The notes under the pieces were generated by a model. That model was given only the letters and a program-made list of their open reading frames with translations. It did no database searches and was not told where the DNA came from. Source: Chryseobacterium formosense (lineage in GTDB: Bacteria > Bacteroidota > Bacteroidia > Flavobacteriales > Weeksellaceae). Taken from it: a stretch of DNA of 64,000 nt. Location: assembly GCF_900116415.1 (NCBI RefSeq), contig NZ_FPAP01000002.1:434001-498000 (forward strand), in the 5' to 3' direction. Shown piece after piece: positions 33,020-42,272 of this stretch (its first letter is position 1; every line of letters begins with the position of its first letter). The translations under genes were made by a program, and so were the position numbers.

Positions 33020-35728
33020 CTATTTCTTCATAAAATAATCGAAATAAGTACAGCTTCCCAAAAGCTCCCTCGCCGTTTCGGTATTTGAAAACTGAGATTT
33101 CAGTTGGGTAAAATACGTTCGGTATTTCTGATTTTTCAGGTCGCCCATTTGTTTTTCGTGAGCGTCGTTTTTCTCAGACCATTTCGGATCGGCATAATCG
33201 ATATTGGCTTGATGCTTGGCTTCATACTGATAATATTTCCCTTGTTCTGCACTCGCCATCTGGAAAAGTATTCTCGCTTTCTGTTCTCTGTCGGCAGCCA
33301 GGTCAAATGCTTTTTTATAATAATTGATGGCCAAATCAAAATTATCCGGTTCAATGAAAGTCGTGTAGGTGAAATTTTTATAATAATACTGATACGGATT
33401 TTGTCTTTCCGTTGCCCAAAAATCATATTTACCTCCATTGCTGTTATCGACATCCATTACAAAAAGCTGTCTGTAATATCCGAGAATTGAGGTGTTGTAC
33501 ATTACATTTCCGATAAGCTGATTTGCTTTAGCGGCTTTTGCATCTTTTCCGGTTCCAATTTTTTTAAGCTGAATCAAAGCATCGGCTAATTCAAGTTTAT
33601 TCATTTTGGGTTTGATAAAAGGGAAGGCAGAATAATCATCAGCTTTCATACTTTGTTCATCAGGACTTTGGAAACTCTCCCAAACATTATGACCAAAAAC
33701 AAGATTCGGGATATTGTTGTAGCCATCATAATTACTTCCGTCATAAACCAGCTTTTCGTAATTTCCGGTTTCAGGATTGTATCTTTCATAGTTCTCTCTA
33801 GGAATTCCTGAAAATTTTAATGCCTTTTGATAATAAGCTTTAGCTTTATTAAAATCTGCCATTCTCATCGCTCGGTCACCATAAATGTCGGCAAAGAATG
33901 CATCAATATTTCCTACATTATCAAGATTTTTAGCAATAATTTGCTGCTCAAACTGGGTCTTATCTGGTTTTCTGTAAAACTCTTCAACACTTTTTACCAA
34001 GCTTGAATTCGGATTGTATTTTAAGTCGGAAAGTTTATTATTCATCAGGAAAGATTTTCCGTCTTCACCCTGCAGAAAATAACGGTTTGCCAAAACATCT
34101 TTCAGAAATTCGGCAGTCGATGGAGCTTCACCATAATAATCGTATTCGGTAATTTCCGTGCTGTCTTTTTTTACAGGTTCTTTTTCAATAAAATATTCAG
34201 CATAATCTTTCATCAGATGATCTTCATACTCTGCGTCGATCTTAGGTTGGGAAACAATGTCATTCAGAACCTTCATGCGCTTGATTTCTTCAAGATATTC
34301 CGGATTGTTGGTTTTGATGTCTGCTAAAATATCACTGCTTTCTTCATAATCTTTTTTAAGGAACTTTAAATAGGCATCGGCAATCTGCCAATATTCATCT
34401 TTAGACTTCTCTTTAGTTTTAGCTGTGAATTTTTCGAGGTCATCGATAAAATCTTTCTGATTTTGATCTTCAGACCAGTAATAAGAATTGTTTTTAACAA
34501 ACGTCGGAATTCTGTCCGGATTTTCAAACAGCTCGTCATTACTTTGATCGGCTTTACTGTTCGCCTTGTCAGATTTTTTTCCACCAAAAAGATTTTTAAA
34601 GAAGAGAACGATTTTCTGCCAGAAACTCAGTTCTTTTTTCTTAACTTCAGTTTTCTGAGCGGTAGAATTGCTGTCTTTTTTATCCGAAGTCTTGTTAGAA
34701 TCTTTTGAAGCATAATAATAAGTCGGAAGATAATTTCTTTCCAGCTCATTAATGCTTCTTGCAGCCATCACTTTCAGAATTTCAGAATTCGGGTCGACTT
34801 CATACATTTTTTCCATCATCGGAATCGGATTGGTAAAATCTTCATACCCCAAAAGAAAATATGCCATATTTTTCTCTTCATTCGTTCCTGCTCTTTTCAT
34901 AATGTTGTTAAAAGAAGCAGAATCCGAAAGTTTCATCGAAACAAAAGAAGATTCTTTACGGCTTTTTGAGTTCATAAAAACCTGAAAGAAATTCCAGTTG
35001 GCCTCATTTCCCAATTGAAGTCCTCTCTGAGCTCCGGCTAACTGGTCAAGCGCCATATAATAAGGTGCACCCTTTAATTTGATCGGCTGAACATAGGTTT
35101 TGAAAGCCTGAACTGCCGCATCATAATTTCTGGTATAATGATTAAATCTCACCAACTGATAACCGTAACGTTGCTTGATTTCAGGATTTTTCGCTGCATT
35201 GTATAACGAAGTTAATGCGGAAATGGTTTTGTTGTAATCTAATTGCGTCGCATTTTTATCATTTTCATTTTCCCGATAATAAAAAGAATCTGCACCTTCC
35301 ACAAAATTGATTCTCATGTAAGGCTCGAGATATTTAGCTTCAATTAAATAATCTACCGCTTCTCTGTATTTAGCATAAAAGCCAGTTCCTATTTTTTTTA
35401 AAAGCTGATTATTAGGGTTTCCTTTTTTTAAAGCATTCAGATCATTCAGGCTGATTTTGTTCACAAGATAGTCGGTTTCAGCATAGCTCATCTGATTGCC
35501 GAAAAATTTTCTCCATGATTCAATATTTTCATCAGGAATTTGTGAAGACTTAAAATCGGTATAAAATCTTGATGAATAATTATGTAAAAAAGGAAGATAA
35601 GACTTGTCTTTGATGATGCTTTGCGTGAAAAGATTGAAATAATCATGGTCGGGATCGGACCAGGCGCAAGCTTCAGTTTTCGTAAAGAAAAGCGAAGCGA
35701 CAGCAATGCTTAAAATATACTTTTTCAT
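33020..35728 (-). CDS. Large exported protein with TPR-like helical repeats, unknown function
   Basis: This 902-residue protein starts with a signal peptide (MKKYILSIAVASLFFTKTEA). It is rich in helices and aromatic residues, with several segments of TPR type, for example YDAAVQAFKTYVQPIKLKGAPYYMALDQLAG, FNKAKAYYQKALKF and DLAINYYKKAFDLAADREQKARILFQMASAEQG. A charged, lysine-rich insert lies near 340-410 (SFWQKIVLFFKNLFGGKKSDK). I recognise no enzymatic motif. It may be a periplasmic or surface scaffold. It is convergent with the permease gene and appears to be alone. Confidence 0.75.
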   Translation of the reverse strand: MKKYILSIAVASLFFTKTEACAWSDPDHDYFNLFTQSIIKDKSYLPFLHNYSSRFYTDFKSSQIPDENIESWRKFFGNQMSYAETDYLVNKISLNDLNALKKGNPNNQLLKKIGTGFYAKYREAVDYLIEAKYLEPYMRINFVEGADSFYYRENENDKNATQLDYNKTISALTSLYNAAKNPEIKQRYGYQLVRFNHYTRNYDAAVQAFKTYVQPIKLKGAPYYMALDQLAGAQRGLQLGNEANWNFFQVFMNSKSRKESSFVSMKLSDSASFNNIMKRAGTNEEKNMAYFLLGYEDFTNPIPMMEKMYEVDPNSEILKVMAARSINELERNYLPTYYYASKDSNKTSDKKDSNSTAQKTEVKKKELSFWQKIVLFFKNLFGGKKSDKANSKADQSNDELFENPDRIPTFVKNNSYYWSEDQNQKDFIDDLEKFTAKTKEKSKDEYWQIADAYLKFLKKDYEESSDILADIKTNNPEYLEEIKRMKVLNDIVSQPKIDAEYEDHLMKDYAEYFIEKEPVKKDSTEITEYDYYGEAPSTAEFLKDVLANRYFLQGEDGKSFLMNNKLSDLKYNPNSSLVKSVEEFYRKPDKTQFEQQIIAKNLDNVGNIDAFFADIYGDRAMRMADFNKAKAYYQKALKFSGIPRENYERYNPETGNYEKLVYDGSNYDGYNNIPNLVFGHNVWESFQSPDEQSMKADDYSAFPFIKPKMNKLELADALIQLKKIGTGKDAKAAKANQLIGNVMYNTSILGYYRQLFVMDVDNSNGGKYDFWATERQNPYQYYYKNFTYTTFIEPDNFDLAINYYKKAFDLAADREQKARILFQMASAEQGKYYQYEAKHQANIDYADPKWSEKNDAHEKQMGDLKNQKYRTYFTQLKSQFSNTETARELLGSCTYFDYFMKK

Positions 35729-35760
35729 ATTGATTTAGGTGTTTTGTTTTTAAATTTTAA

Positions 35761-35837
35761 TTCCCACAGGTTTCACAGAATTTGCACAGGTTTTTTATTC
35801 GAATCTGGAACTTCCAGCATCTGTCTTCCAACTTCCA
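35761..35837. repeat. Degenerate short-repeat arrays before the 902-residue gene
   Basis: Two patterns stand next to each other. The first is three units of about ten bases with core CACAGR (35761-35790). The second is CTTCCA-type units of about seven bases (35806-35837: CTTCCAGCAT, CTTCCAACTTCCATC). They fill the 109-base gap up to the end of the next minus-strand gene. Similar arrays are, from memory, common in Chryseobacterium-like intergenic DNA. Confidence 0.45.
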
Positions 35838-36809
35838 TCAGAAAATCCGTCCTTCCACAAATTTACTATCTAATTGATAATATATAATGTTATAAGTGTC
35901 GATTTTTTTATCTAAAAACTGAATGGCATTTTCAAGCTGTTCCTCAGATATTTCTTCAACTTTAATTTTGAAACCTTTATTGAGGAAATTCCCAAAATAA
36001 AATCCGTCTTTCAAAATTTCAACCTCATTGTCGGAAATCTTTTTGAAATCACGGTTATTTAAGTCTTTTGTAGAAAGTGCATTGATTAGTTTATGTTTTC
36101 CTAAATGATTAGTCACAATTCCCCATGAATAAATCGGAAGTGCAACTTCAATCTTTTTAATCGGATAGCCTTCCAGTTTTGATAAATAAGATTTCAGAAT
36201 ATTCAAGTCTAAAATTGAATTTTTATCTGAATTTTCCAAAGGCGAAGAAGTGGAGTAGCACATCAGATATACTTTTTCAACGGGCGGAATTCCTGTGAGG
36301 TTTTTGTCTTTTACCTGATGAAGTCGCAAAGTGCAGCTAATTTGTTTGCCGGAAATTTTTTTCAACTGTTTTAAAAATTCAAAATAGTCGTCTCTTGTTC
36401 CTGCCGTCCAGTCGCAATCAATTTGTATTTCCTGATTAACTTTAAGATGGTAATCTGCAATTTTCTTTTTGATTAAATCATTTACTTTTTTTGCCAGAAA
36501 CGATATTTCTTCTTTATGTATATTAATAAAACTTCGGTTGGTTATGAAAACGGTAGGAACAATTTCTTTTTCTGTGTCAAAACTTTTGTCTTTGATAATG
36601 ACGGCAACGGGTTCAAATTTTCCGTCTACTTTATCAACATCAAAAAATCTTGTGTACAAAAAAGGAACATTGGCTTTGGTTAGAACATCTTTCTCTATAT
36701 TGTTAAATTTGAGATTCGTCTTCCAGTAATAAAATGTGTAGGGATGTTTTTCTTGTTTGGTGCACGAAATAATAAATAGAAAAACTAAAAGGTAAGATAT
36801 GGCTTTCAT
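35838..36809 (-). CDS. Putative lipoprotein, possible TIM-barrel hydrolase-like fold, function unknown
   Basis: This 323-residue protein has a lipoprotein signal (MKAISYLLVFLFIISC, lipobox IISC, C16). The body alternates strands and helices. Segments such as QIDCDWTAGTRDDYFEFLKQLKK near 130-150, VYLMCYSTSSP near 180, and IEVALPIYSWGIV near 220 would suit strand ends of a glycosidase-like barrel with acidic D/D residues. This is an inference from pattern only. Its start overlaps the stop of the 137-residue gene by one base (TAATG), so the pair forms an operon. Confidence 0.7.
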   Translation of the reverse strand: MKAISYLLVFLFIISCTKQEKHPYTFYYWKTNLKFNNIEKDVLTKANVPFLYTRFFDVDKVDGKFEPVAVIIKDKSFDTEKEIVPTVFITNRSFINIHKEEISFLAKKVNDLIKKKIADYHLKVNQEIQIDCDWTAGTRDDYFEFLKQLKKISGKQISCTLRLHQVKDKNLTGIPPVEKVYLMCYSTSSPLENSDKNSILDLNILKSYLSKLEGYPIKKIEVALPIYSWGIVTNHLGKHKLINALSTKDLNNRDFKKISDNEVEILKDGFYFGNFLNKGFKIKVEEISEEQLENAIQFLDKKIDTYNIIYYQLDSKFVEGRIF

Positions 36810-37222
36810 TATTTGTAAAGAATACTTTCACATGAGCAATTGATTTCTGCCATTTCGGAAACGGGACAACAATCATCAGACTTTTTTATATTTCCTTTTT
36901 CGTCGGTAAGATAGATTTTTTCTTTGTTAAATTTAACGTAGAAGGTTTCGTTATAGGTTTTGAAATGTACCTTCATTACGTTTGGATTGTATTTCCCGGC
37001 ATTAATTTCTTCTTTTGTTTCTTTTCCGTCTGCCTGATTAATCTGCAGAAAACCGAAATGCACGTTTCCGTTTTTCTTTACATCAAGATAATAAGCCGGT
37101 GTTCCGGAACCACTTGCTCCGTCTTCGATATTAAAATCTCTCTTTCCTGTAAAAGGAATTTGGGTCTGTGAAAATAATGCTGCACTGAAGCAGAACATGA
37201 TGATGGTGAAAATAGCTTTCAT
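36809..37222 (-). CDS. Small exported protein, unknown function
   Basis: This 137-residue protein has a signal peptide at residues 1-19 (ending ALFSQ). The mature part is beta-rich and charged and ends with a cysteine cluster (KKSDDCCPVSEMAEINCSCESILYK). Four cysteines in twenty residues suggest disulfides or metal binding. It is the first gene of a two-gene unit with the lipoprotein below it. No family recognised. Confidence 0.7.
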   Translation of the reverse strand: MKAIFTIIMFCFSAALFSQTQIPFTGKRDFNIEDGASGSGTPAYYLDVKKNGNVHFGFLQINQADGKETKEEINAGKYNPNVMKVHFKTYNETFYVKFNKEKIYLTDEKGNIKKSDDCCPVSEMAEINCSCESILYK

Positions 37223-37325
37223 AGATCTTTTTTCTCAAAATTAAAAAATTATTCAGAAGAAATTCATTTCAAAAATGATGCAAATCTGCTAAATGATTAA
37301 AAATCAAAATATTTTACATGAAATA

Positions 37326-37356
37326 TTTGTCAAATTAAATTTTATTCATAAATTTG
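37326..37356 (+). promoter_or_regulatory. Promoter of the rplC (S10-spc-alpha) operon
   Basis: TTTG, 19 bases, TAAATTTG followed by C: a perfect Bacteroidota promoter. The predicted start near 37363 leaves a leader of about 100 bases before rplC, containing the short ORF below. With this promoter, rplC-rplQ is independent of the str operon. Confidence 0.85.
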
Positions 37357-37379
37357 CACACTCATTTTAGGGGAGGAGT

Positions 37380-37466
37380 ATGCCTAAATTCAAACTTAGT
37401 AATTACTTGAGTGCCCGAAAAATGACAGTGAACCCAAGAAAATTTTATAACATATTATATAAATAA
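37380..37466 (+). CDS. Candidate 28-codon leader ORF coupled to rplC
   Basis: An ATG at 37380 is followed by 27 further sense codons and a TAA whose last base is the A of the rplC ATG (TAATG). The peptide starts [10 protein letters not shown] and ends FYNILYK; it is strongly basic. GGGGAGGAG ends one base before the ATG-containing triplet region (37370-37378), a Shine-Dalgarno-like tract otherwise absent from genes in this window. Promoter, tract, frame and overlap together suggest a translated leader that controls rplC. It is too short for homology arguments, and chance is possible in AT-rich DNA. Confidence 0.5.
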   Translation: MPKFKLSNYLSARKMTVNPRKFYNILYK

Positions 37467-38092
37467 TGTCAGGTATTATTGGTAAAAAAATCGGTATGAC
37501 ATCTTTGTTTAACGAAGAAGGAAAGAATATTCCTTGTACAGTTATTCAAGCTGGTCCGTGCTCGGTTTTACAGGTCAGAACCATTGAAAAAGACGGTTAT
37601 AAGTCAGTTCAATTAGGTTTCGATGACAAGAGTGAGAAGAACGTTGGTAAAGCGTTAGCTGGTCATTTCAAAAAGGCTGGTTCAGCTCCTAAAGCTAAGT
37701 TGGTAGAATTCTACAGAGAATTCGTAGACGAAGTAAAAGTAGGAGAAGAAGTAAAAGTTGATTTGTTCTCTGAAGGGGAATATGTTGACGTAACAGGAAC
37801 TTCAAAAGGTAAAGGCTTCCAGGGTGTTGTTAAAAGACACGGATTTGGAGGTGTAATGCAGGCAACTCATGGTCAGCACAACAGACTTAGAGCTCCAGGT
37901 TCTATCGGTGCTGGATCTGACCCTTCAAGAGTATTCAAAGGGATGAGAATGGCTGGAAGAATGGGAGGTAAGCAGGTAACTGTACAAAACCTTCAAGTAT
38001 TAAAAGTGGATCAAGAACAAAATCTTTTAGTAGTAAAAGGTGCTGTTCCGGGAGCTAAAAATTCTTATGTAATTATCAGAAAATGGAACTAG
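37466..38092 (+). CDS. rplC: Ribosomal protein L3
   Basis: This 208-residue 50S protein nucleates assembly near the peptidyl-transferase centre. The family loop [18 protein letters not shown] and the segment containing [33 protein letters not shown] are intact. The glutamine in this loop is the usual site of PrmB methylation in other bacteria. Its end overlaps rplD by ten bases. Confidence 0.98.
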   Translation: MSGIIGKKIGMTSLFNEEGKNIPCTVIQAGPCSVLQVRTIEKDGYKSVQLGFDDKSEKNVGKALAGHFKKAGSAPKAKLVEFYREFVDEVKVGEEVKVDLFSEGEYVDVTGTSKGKGFQGVVKRHGFGGVMQATHGQHNRLRAPGSIGAGSDPSRVFKGMRMAGRMGGKQVTVQNLQVLKVDQEQNLLVVKGAVPGAKNSYVIIRKWN

Positions 38093-38712
38093 TAGTATTA
38101 AATACATCAGGAAAAGAGACCGGAAGAAAAGTAACTCTAGACGAAACAGTATTCGGAATTGAGCCAAATCAGCACGCGGTTTACTTAGAAGTGAAGCAGT
38201 ACCTTGCAGCACAGAGACAAGGAACTCATAAATCAAAAGAAAGAAGCGAAATTACTGCTTCTACTAAAAAACTTAAGAAGCAAAAAGGATCTGGATCTGC
38301 TAGATATGGTGATATTAAATCTCCAACTTTCAGAGGTGGAGGTAGAGTATTCGGACCTAAGCCAAGAGACTACAGATTCAAATTGAACAAAGCTCTTAAG
38401 AGATTAGCTAAAAAATCTGTTCTTTCTCAGAAAATGAGAGATAACAGCATTAGAGTTTTAGAAGATATGAGCTTAAACGCTCCTAAAACTAAAGATTTCA
38501 TTACATTATTGGATGCTTTGGCATTGAACGGTAAAAAATCTTTGTTTATTCTTCCTGAAGCTAACAAGAATGTGTATTTATCTTCAAGAAACTTACCTAA
38601 AACTAAAGTAATGAACTTCAACGAAGTAAGTTCTTACGATATTGTAAATGCAGGTGAAGTTGTGTTCTTCGAAGGTGCAGTAGAAAAATTCCAGGAAAAT
38701 TTAAAGAAATAA
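38083..38712 (+). CDS. rplD: Ribosomal protein L4
   Basis: This 209-residue 50S protein has an extended loop lining the exit tunnel, seen as [33 protein letters not shown] near 65-98. In E. coli L4 represses its own operon; whether that holds here is unknown. Its start lies inside the last codons of rplC, so translation is probably coupled. Confidence 0.98.
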   Translation: MELVVLNTSGKETGRKVTLDETVFGIEPNQHAVYLEVKQYLAAQRQGTHKSKERSEITASTKKLKKQKGSGSARYGDIKSPTFRGGGRVFGPKPRDYRFKLNKALKRLAKKSVLSQKMRDNSIRVLEDMSLNAPKTKDFITLLDALALNGKKSLFILPEANKNVYLSSRNLPKTKVMNFNEVSSYDIVNAGEVVFFEGAVEKFQENLKK

Positions 38713-38715
38713 ATC

Positions 38716-39006
38716 ATGTCTATTATCATTAAACCAGTTATCTCAGAAAAGGCTAATTACCTTACAGATTTAAGAGGTTCTTATTCTTTCTTGGTAGATA
38801 CTAAGGCGAATAAAATCCAGATTAAAAAAGCTGTTGAAGCAGCTTATGGTGTAAAAGTAGCAGACGTTAACACAATGATTTATGCTCCGAAGGTTTCTTC
38901 GAAATACACTAAAAAAGGTCTTCAAGTAGGAAAGACAAACAAATTGAAAAAAGCGGTAATCAAGCTTGTTGAAGGTGAGGTTATCGATATTTTTGCTGTA
39001 AATTAA
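38716..39006 (+). CDS. rplW: Ribosomal protein L23
   Basis: This 96-residue protein lies at the exit of the polypeptide tunnel, where trigger factor and SRP dock. IIIKPVISEKANYL at the start and VAAAYGVKV-type helix (KAVEAAYGVKVADVNTMIY) are typical. It begins three bases after rplD. Confidence 0.98.
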   Translation: MSIIIKPVISEKANYLTDLRGSYSFLVDTKANKIQIKKAVEAAYGVKVADVNTMIYAPKVSSKYTKKGLQVGKTNKLKKAVIKLVEGEVIDIFAVN

Positions 39007-39028
39007 TTATTAATTATAAATAATAGTA

Positions 39029-39850
39029 ATGTCTGTTAGAAAATTAAAACCTATCACCCCGGGACAGAGATTCAGAATTGTAAACAATTTTGAGGAAATT
39101 ACTACCAACAAACCAGAGAAATCTCTAACCGTTGGTATTAAAAAGTCAGGTGGACGTAACCAAACTGGTAAAATGACCATGCGTTACACCGGCGGTGGAC
39201 ACAAAAAGAAATACAGAATTATTGACTTCAAAAGAAACAAAGCAAACGTTGAAGCAACTGTAAAATCTGTAGAATACGATCCAAACAGAACTGCATTTAT
39301 CGCTTTATTAGAGTACGCAGACGGAGAGAAGAGATATATCATCGCTCCAAACGGTATCAAAGTAGATCAGAAAGTAGTTTCAGGAGAAAGCGTAGAGCCA
39401 AATGTAGGTAACGCAATGAAATTGAAAAACATTCCATTGGGTACTGTAATTTCTTGTGTTGAAATGAAGCCTGGTCAAGGTGCAATTTTAGCAAGAAGTG
39501 CTGGTTCTTCAGCTCAACTTACTTCAAGAGACGGGAAATATGCTATCATCAAATTGCCTTCAGGAGAATCTAGAATGATCCTTACTGAATGTATGGCAAT
39601 GATCGGTTCAGTTTCTAACTCTGATCACCAATTAACTGTGTCAGGTAAGGCTGGTAGAAGCAGATGGTTAGGTAGAAGACCAAGAACAAGAGCGGTAGTA
39701 ATGAACCCTGTAGATCACCCAATGGGAGGTGGTGAAGGACGTTCTTCTGGAGGTCACCCAAGATCTAGAAACGGTATGCCGTCTAAAGGTTACAAAACTA
39801 GAAAGAAAAACAAAGTGTCTAACCGTTACATCGTATCTAAAAGAAAATAA
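39029..39850 (+). CDS. rplB: Ribosomal protein L2
   Basis: This 273-residue 50S core protein is needed for subunit joining and peptide-bond formation. The conserved C-terminal segment [23 protein letters not shown] contains the histidine important for peptidyl transfer (position about 229 in E. coli numbering). Confidence 0.98.
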   Translation: MSVRKLKPITPGQRFRIVNNFEEITTNKPEKSLTVGIKKSGGRNQTGKMTMRYTGGGHKKKYRIIDFKRNKANVEATVKSVEYDPNRTAFIALLEYADGEKRYIIAPNGIKVDQKVVSGESVEPNVGNAMKLKNIPLGTVISCVEMKPGQGAILARSAGSSAQLTSRDGKYAIIKLPSGESRMILTECMAMIGSVSNSDHQLTVSGKAGRSRWLGRRPRTRAVVMNPVDHPMGGGEGRSSGGHPRSRNGMPSKGYKTRKKNKVSNRYIVSKRK

Positions 39851-39852
39851 TT

Positions 39853-40131
39853 ATGGCAAGATCACTTAAGAAAGGACCGTTCATTCATCATACTTTAGAT
39901 AAGAAGGTTCAGGCAAATATAGAGGCTAATAAGAAAACTGTTATCAAAACTTGGTCTAGAGCATCAATGATTTCTCCGGACTTCGTAGGACAAACTATCG
40001 CTGTACACAACGGGAAATCTTTTATCCCGGTTTACGTTACAGAAAACATGGTTGGTCACAAGTTAGGCGAATTTTCTCCAACAAGATCTTTCAGAGGTCA
40101 TGGTGGTAACAAAAACAAAGGAAGCAGATAA
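39853..40131 (+). CDS. rpsS: Ribosomal protein S19
   Basis: This 92-residue 30S head protein pairs with S13. [18 protein letters not shown] and [20 protein letters not shown] are full-length family features. It starts two bases after rplB. Confidence 0.98.
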   Translation: MARSLKKGPFIHHTLDKKVQANIEANKKTVIKTWSRASMISPDFVGQTIAVHNGKSFIPVYVTENMVGHKLGEFSPTRSFRGHGGNKNKGSR

Positions 40132-40133
40132 TC

Positions 40134-40532
40134 ATGGGATCAAGAAAAAGAGAAAGTGCATTAGCACGTAAATTAACAAATCAGGATGTAGCGAAAGCGT
40201 TACACAATGATTGCCCGTCTTCTCCAAGAAAAATGAGATTAGTAGCTGATATCATCAGAGGAGTAGAAGTAGAAAAAGCTTTAAGCATTCTAAAATATTC
40301 TAAAAAAGATGCGTCAAACAAATTGGAGAAAGTTTTACTTTCTGCAATGGCAAACTGGCAAACTAAAAACGAAGGTGCTGATATTGAAGAAGCAAACCTT
40401 ATCGTAAAAGAAATTTTTGTAGACAGTGCAAGACAATTGAAGAGACTAAGACCAGCTCCACAAGGTAGAGGGTACAGAATCAGAAAAAGATCAAACCACA
40501 TTACACTAATCTTAGGTACAAAAGAAAAATAA
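40134..40532 (+). CDS. rplV: Ribosomal protein L22
   Basis: This 132-residue 50S protein lines the exit tunnel with its beta hairpin ([25 protein letters not shown]), where macrolide-resistance changes can occur. The sequence appears wild-type in form. The tight two-base spacing to rpsS indicates coupling. Confidence 0.97.
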   Translation: MGSRKRESALARKLTNQDVAKALHNDCPSSPRKMRLVADIIRGVEVEKALSILKYSKKDASNKLEKVLLSAMANWQTKNEGADIEEANLIVKEIFVDSARQLKRLRPAPQGRGYRIRKRSNHITLILGTKEK

Positions 40533-40539
40533 TCAAGGT

Positions 40540-41283
40540 ATGGGACAGAAGACAAATCCAATTGGTAACAGATTAGGTATCATCAGAGGATGGGATTCTA
40601 ACTGGTTTGGCGGAAACGATTATGGAGACAGAATCGCGGAAGACTACAAAATCAGAAGATACCTTGAAGCAAGATTATCTAAAGGTGGAATTTCAAAAAT
40701 CTATATTGAAAGAACACTAAAATTAGTGACAGTTACAATTACTACTGCTAGACCGGGATTAATCATCGGTAAAGGAGGTCAGGAAGTTGATAAATTGAAA
40801 GAAGAGTTGAAAAAATTGACTAAAAAGGATATTCAGATCAACATCTTCGAAATCAAAAGACCTGAGCTTGATGCAGTATTGGTTGCAGACAGCATTGCAA
40901 AGCAAATCGAAAACAGAATCTCTTACAGAAGAGCTGTGAAGATGGCAATCGCTTCTACAATGAGAATGGGTGCTGAAGGTATCAAAGTTCAAATCTCTGG
41001 TAGATTGAACGGAGCTGAAATGGCAAGATCTGAGTCTTTCAAAGACGGAAGAATTCCATTGTCTACTTTCAGAGCAGATATCGATTACCATATCGGTGAA
41101 GCTCTTACTCAATACGGAAAGTTAGGGGTAAAAGTTTGGATTATGAAAGGTGAAGTTTACGGTAAAAGAGAACTTTCTCCATTAGTAGGACAACAGAAAA
41201 AAACACCAGCTGGAGGTAGAGGAGAGAGAAATGACAGAGGTGGTGATAGAAAACCAAGAAGAAATAATAACAACAATAACTAA
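40540..41283 (+). CDS. rpsC: Ribosomal protein S3
   Basis: This 247-residue 30S protein at the mRNA entry site has the KH domain with [21 protein letters not shown] near 68-85. The C-terminal half is complete to [16 protein letters not shown]. The tail is unusual: a basic, glycine-, arginine- and asparagine-rich extension ending in a run of N, as seen in some Bacteroidota. A 96-base repeat-containing gap follows. Confidence 0.98.
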   Translation: MGQKTNPIGNRLGIIRGWDSNWFGGNDYGDRIAEDYKIRRYLEARLSKGGISKIYIERTLKLVTVTITTARPGLIIGKGGQEVDKLKEELKKLTKKDIQINIFEIKRPELDAVLVADSIAKQIENRISYRRAVKMAIASTMRMGAEGIKVQISGRLNGAEMARSESFKDGRIPLSTFRADIDYHIGEALTQYGKLGVKVWIMKGEVYGKRELSPLVGQQKKTPAGGRGERNDRGGDRKPRRNNNNNN

Positions 41284-41337
41284 AATTTTAGATAGAAATT
41301 TTGAATTTTAAATTACCGTTACTTTTTTAAAATAGAA

Positions 41338-41372
41338 AAATCTAAAATCTAAAATCTAAAATCTAAAATTTA
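41338..41372. repeat. Tandem AAATCTA heptamer array between rpsC and rplP
   Basis: Four exact copies of AAATCTA followed by one variant (AAATTTA) stand directly before rplP. At the other end of the 96-base gap, AATTTTAGAT (41283-41294 region) is the inverse of ATCTAAAATT in the array, so the spacer RNA could fold back on itself. Confidence 0.85.
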
Positions 41373-41379
41373 GAAATTT

Positions 41380-41805
41380 ATGTTACAACCAAAAAGAACC
41401 AAATTCCGTAGAGTTCATAAGATGAAAATGAAGGGGATTGCTCAAAGAGGTAATCAACTTGCTTATGGTACTTTCGGAATCAAAGCTACAGAAGGAGCTT
41501 GGATCACGGCAAGACAAATTGAAGCAGCTCGTATCGCTGCGACAAGATATATGAAGAGAGAAGGTCAACTATGGATCAAAATCTTCCCGGATAAGCCAAT
41601 TACCAAAAAACCAGCGGAAGTACGTATGGGTAAAGGTAAAGGTGCTGTGGAATATTGGGTAGCTGTAGTAAAACCAGGTAAAATTATGTTCGAAATCGGA
41701 GGTGTACCTTACGATATCGCGAAGGAAGCTTTAAGACTTGCTGCACAAAAATTACCGGTAGTTACCAAATTTATAGTTGCGAACGATTTTGTTAAACCTC
41801 TTTAA
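41380..41805 (+). CDS. rplP: Ribosomal protein L16
   Basis: This 141-residue 50S protein organises the A-site tRNA corridor. [19 protein letters not shown] and the [24 protein letters not shown] segment are typical, and the arginine that YcfD hydroxylates in other bacteria is in this second segment. Confidence 0.98.
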   Translation: MLQPKRTKFRRVHKMKMKGIAQRGNQLAYGTFGIKATEGAWITARQIEAARIAATRYMKREGQLWIKIFPDKPITKKPAEVRMGKGKGAVEYWVAVVKPGKIMFEIGGVPYDIAKEALRLAAQKLPVVTKFIVANDFVKPL

Positions 41806-41817
41806 TCTCTGAATATA

Positions 41818-42003
41818 ATGAAACAAGCTGAAATTAAAAATCTAAGCCTTGAAGATGTTCAAGCTAAATTGGCTGAAGCTAAAGCTGAATTCACGAAAAT
41901 GAAATTAGCTCACAAAATCAGTCCACTTGAAAATCCAATCCAAATCAGAGATTTGAGAAAGACAATCGCAAGATTAAACACTGAGTTAACTAACAAACAA
42001 TAA
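41818..42003 (+). CDS. rpmC: Ribosomal protein L29
   Basis: This 61-residue helical hairpin protein at the tunnel exit has the expected LSLEDVQAKLAEAKAEFTKMKL and NPIQIRDLRKTIARLNTEL helices. It lies 12 bases after rplP. Confidence 0.97.
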   Translation: MKQAEIKNLSLEDVQAKLAEAKAEFTKMKLAHKISPLENPIQIRDLRKTIARLNTELTNKQ

Positions 42004-42015
42004 TTTCATTTTACA

Positions 42016-42270
42016 ATGGATAGAAATTTAAGAAAAGAAAGAATCGGAGTGGTTTCCAGTAATAAAATGGAAAAAACTATTGTTGTTAGCGAGACTACAA
42101 GAGTAAAACACCCGATGTACGGTAAATTCGTTTTGAAAACGAAAAAATATACTGCACACGACGAAAACAACGAATGCAACGAAGGAGATACAGTTCTTAT
42201 TTCTGAAACTAGACCTTTGAGCAAGAGCAAGAGATGGAGATTAGTAAGAATCATTGAAAAAGCTAAGTAA
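42016..42270 (+). CDS. rpsQ: Ribosomal protein S17
   Basis: This 84-residue OB-fold protein of the 30S body has [18 protein letters not shown] and [30 protein letters not shown], the family's full core. Confidence 0.98.
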   Translation: MDRNLRKERIGVVSSNKMEKTIVVSETTRVKHPMYGKFVLKTKKYTAHDENNECNEGDTVLISETRPLSKSKRWRLVRIIEKAK

Positions 42271-42272
42271 TA

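Noticed and set aside
41338..41372. CRISPR-like array
   Set aside because: Units are seven bases without spacers; a simple tandem repeat.
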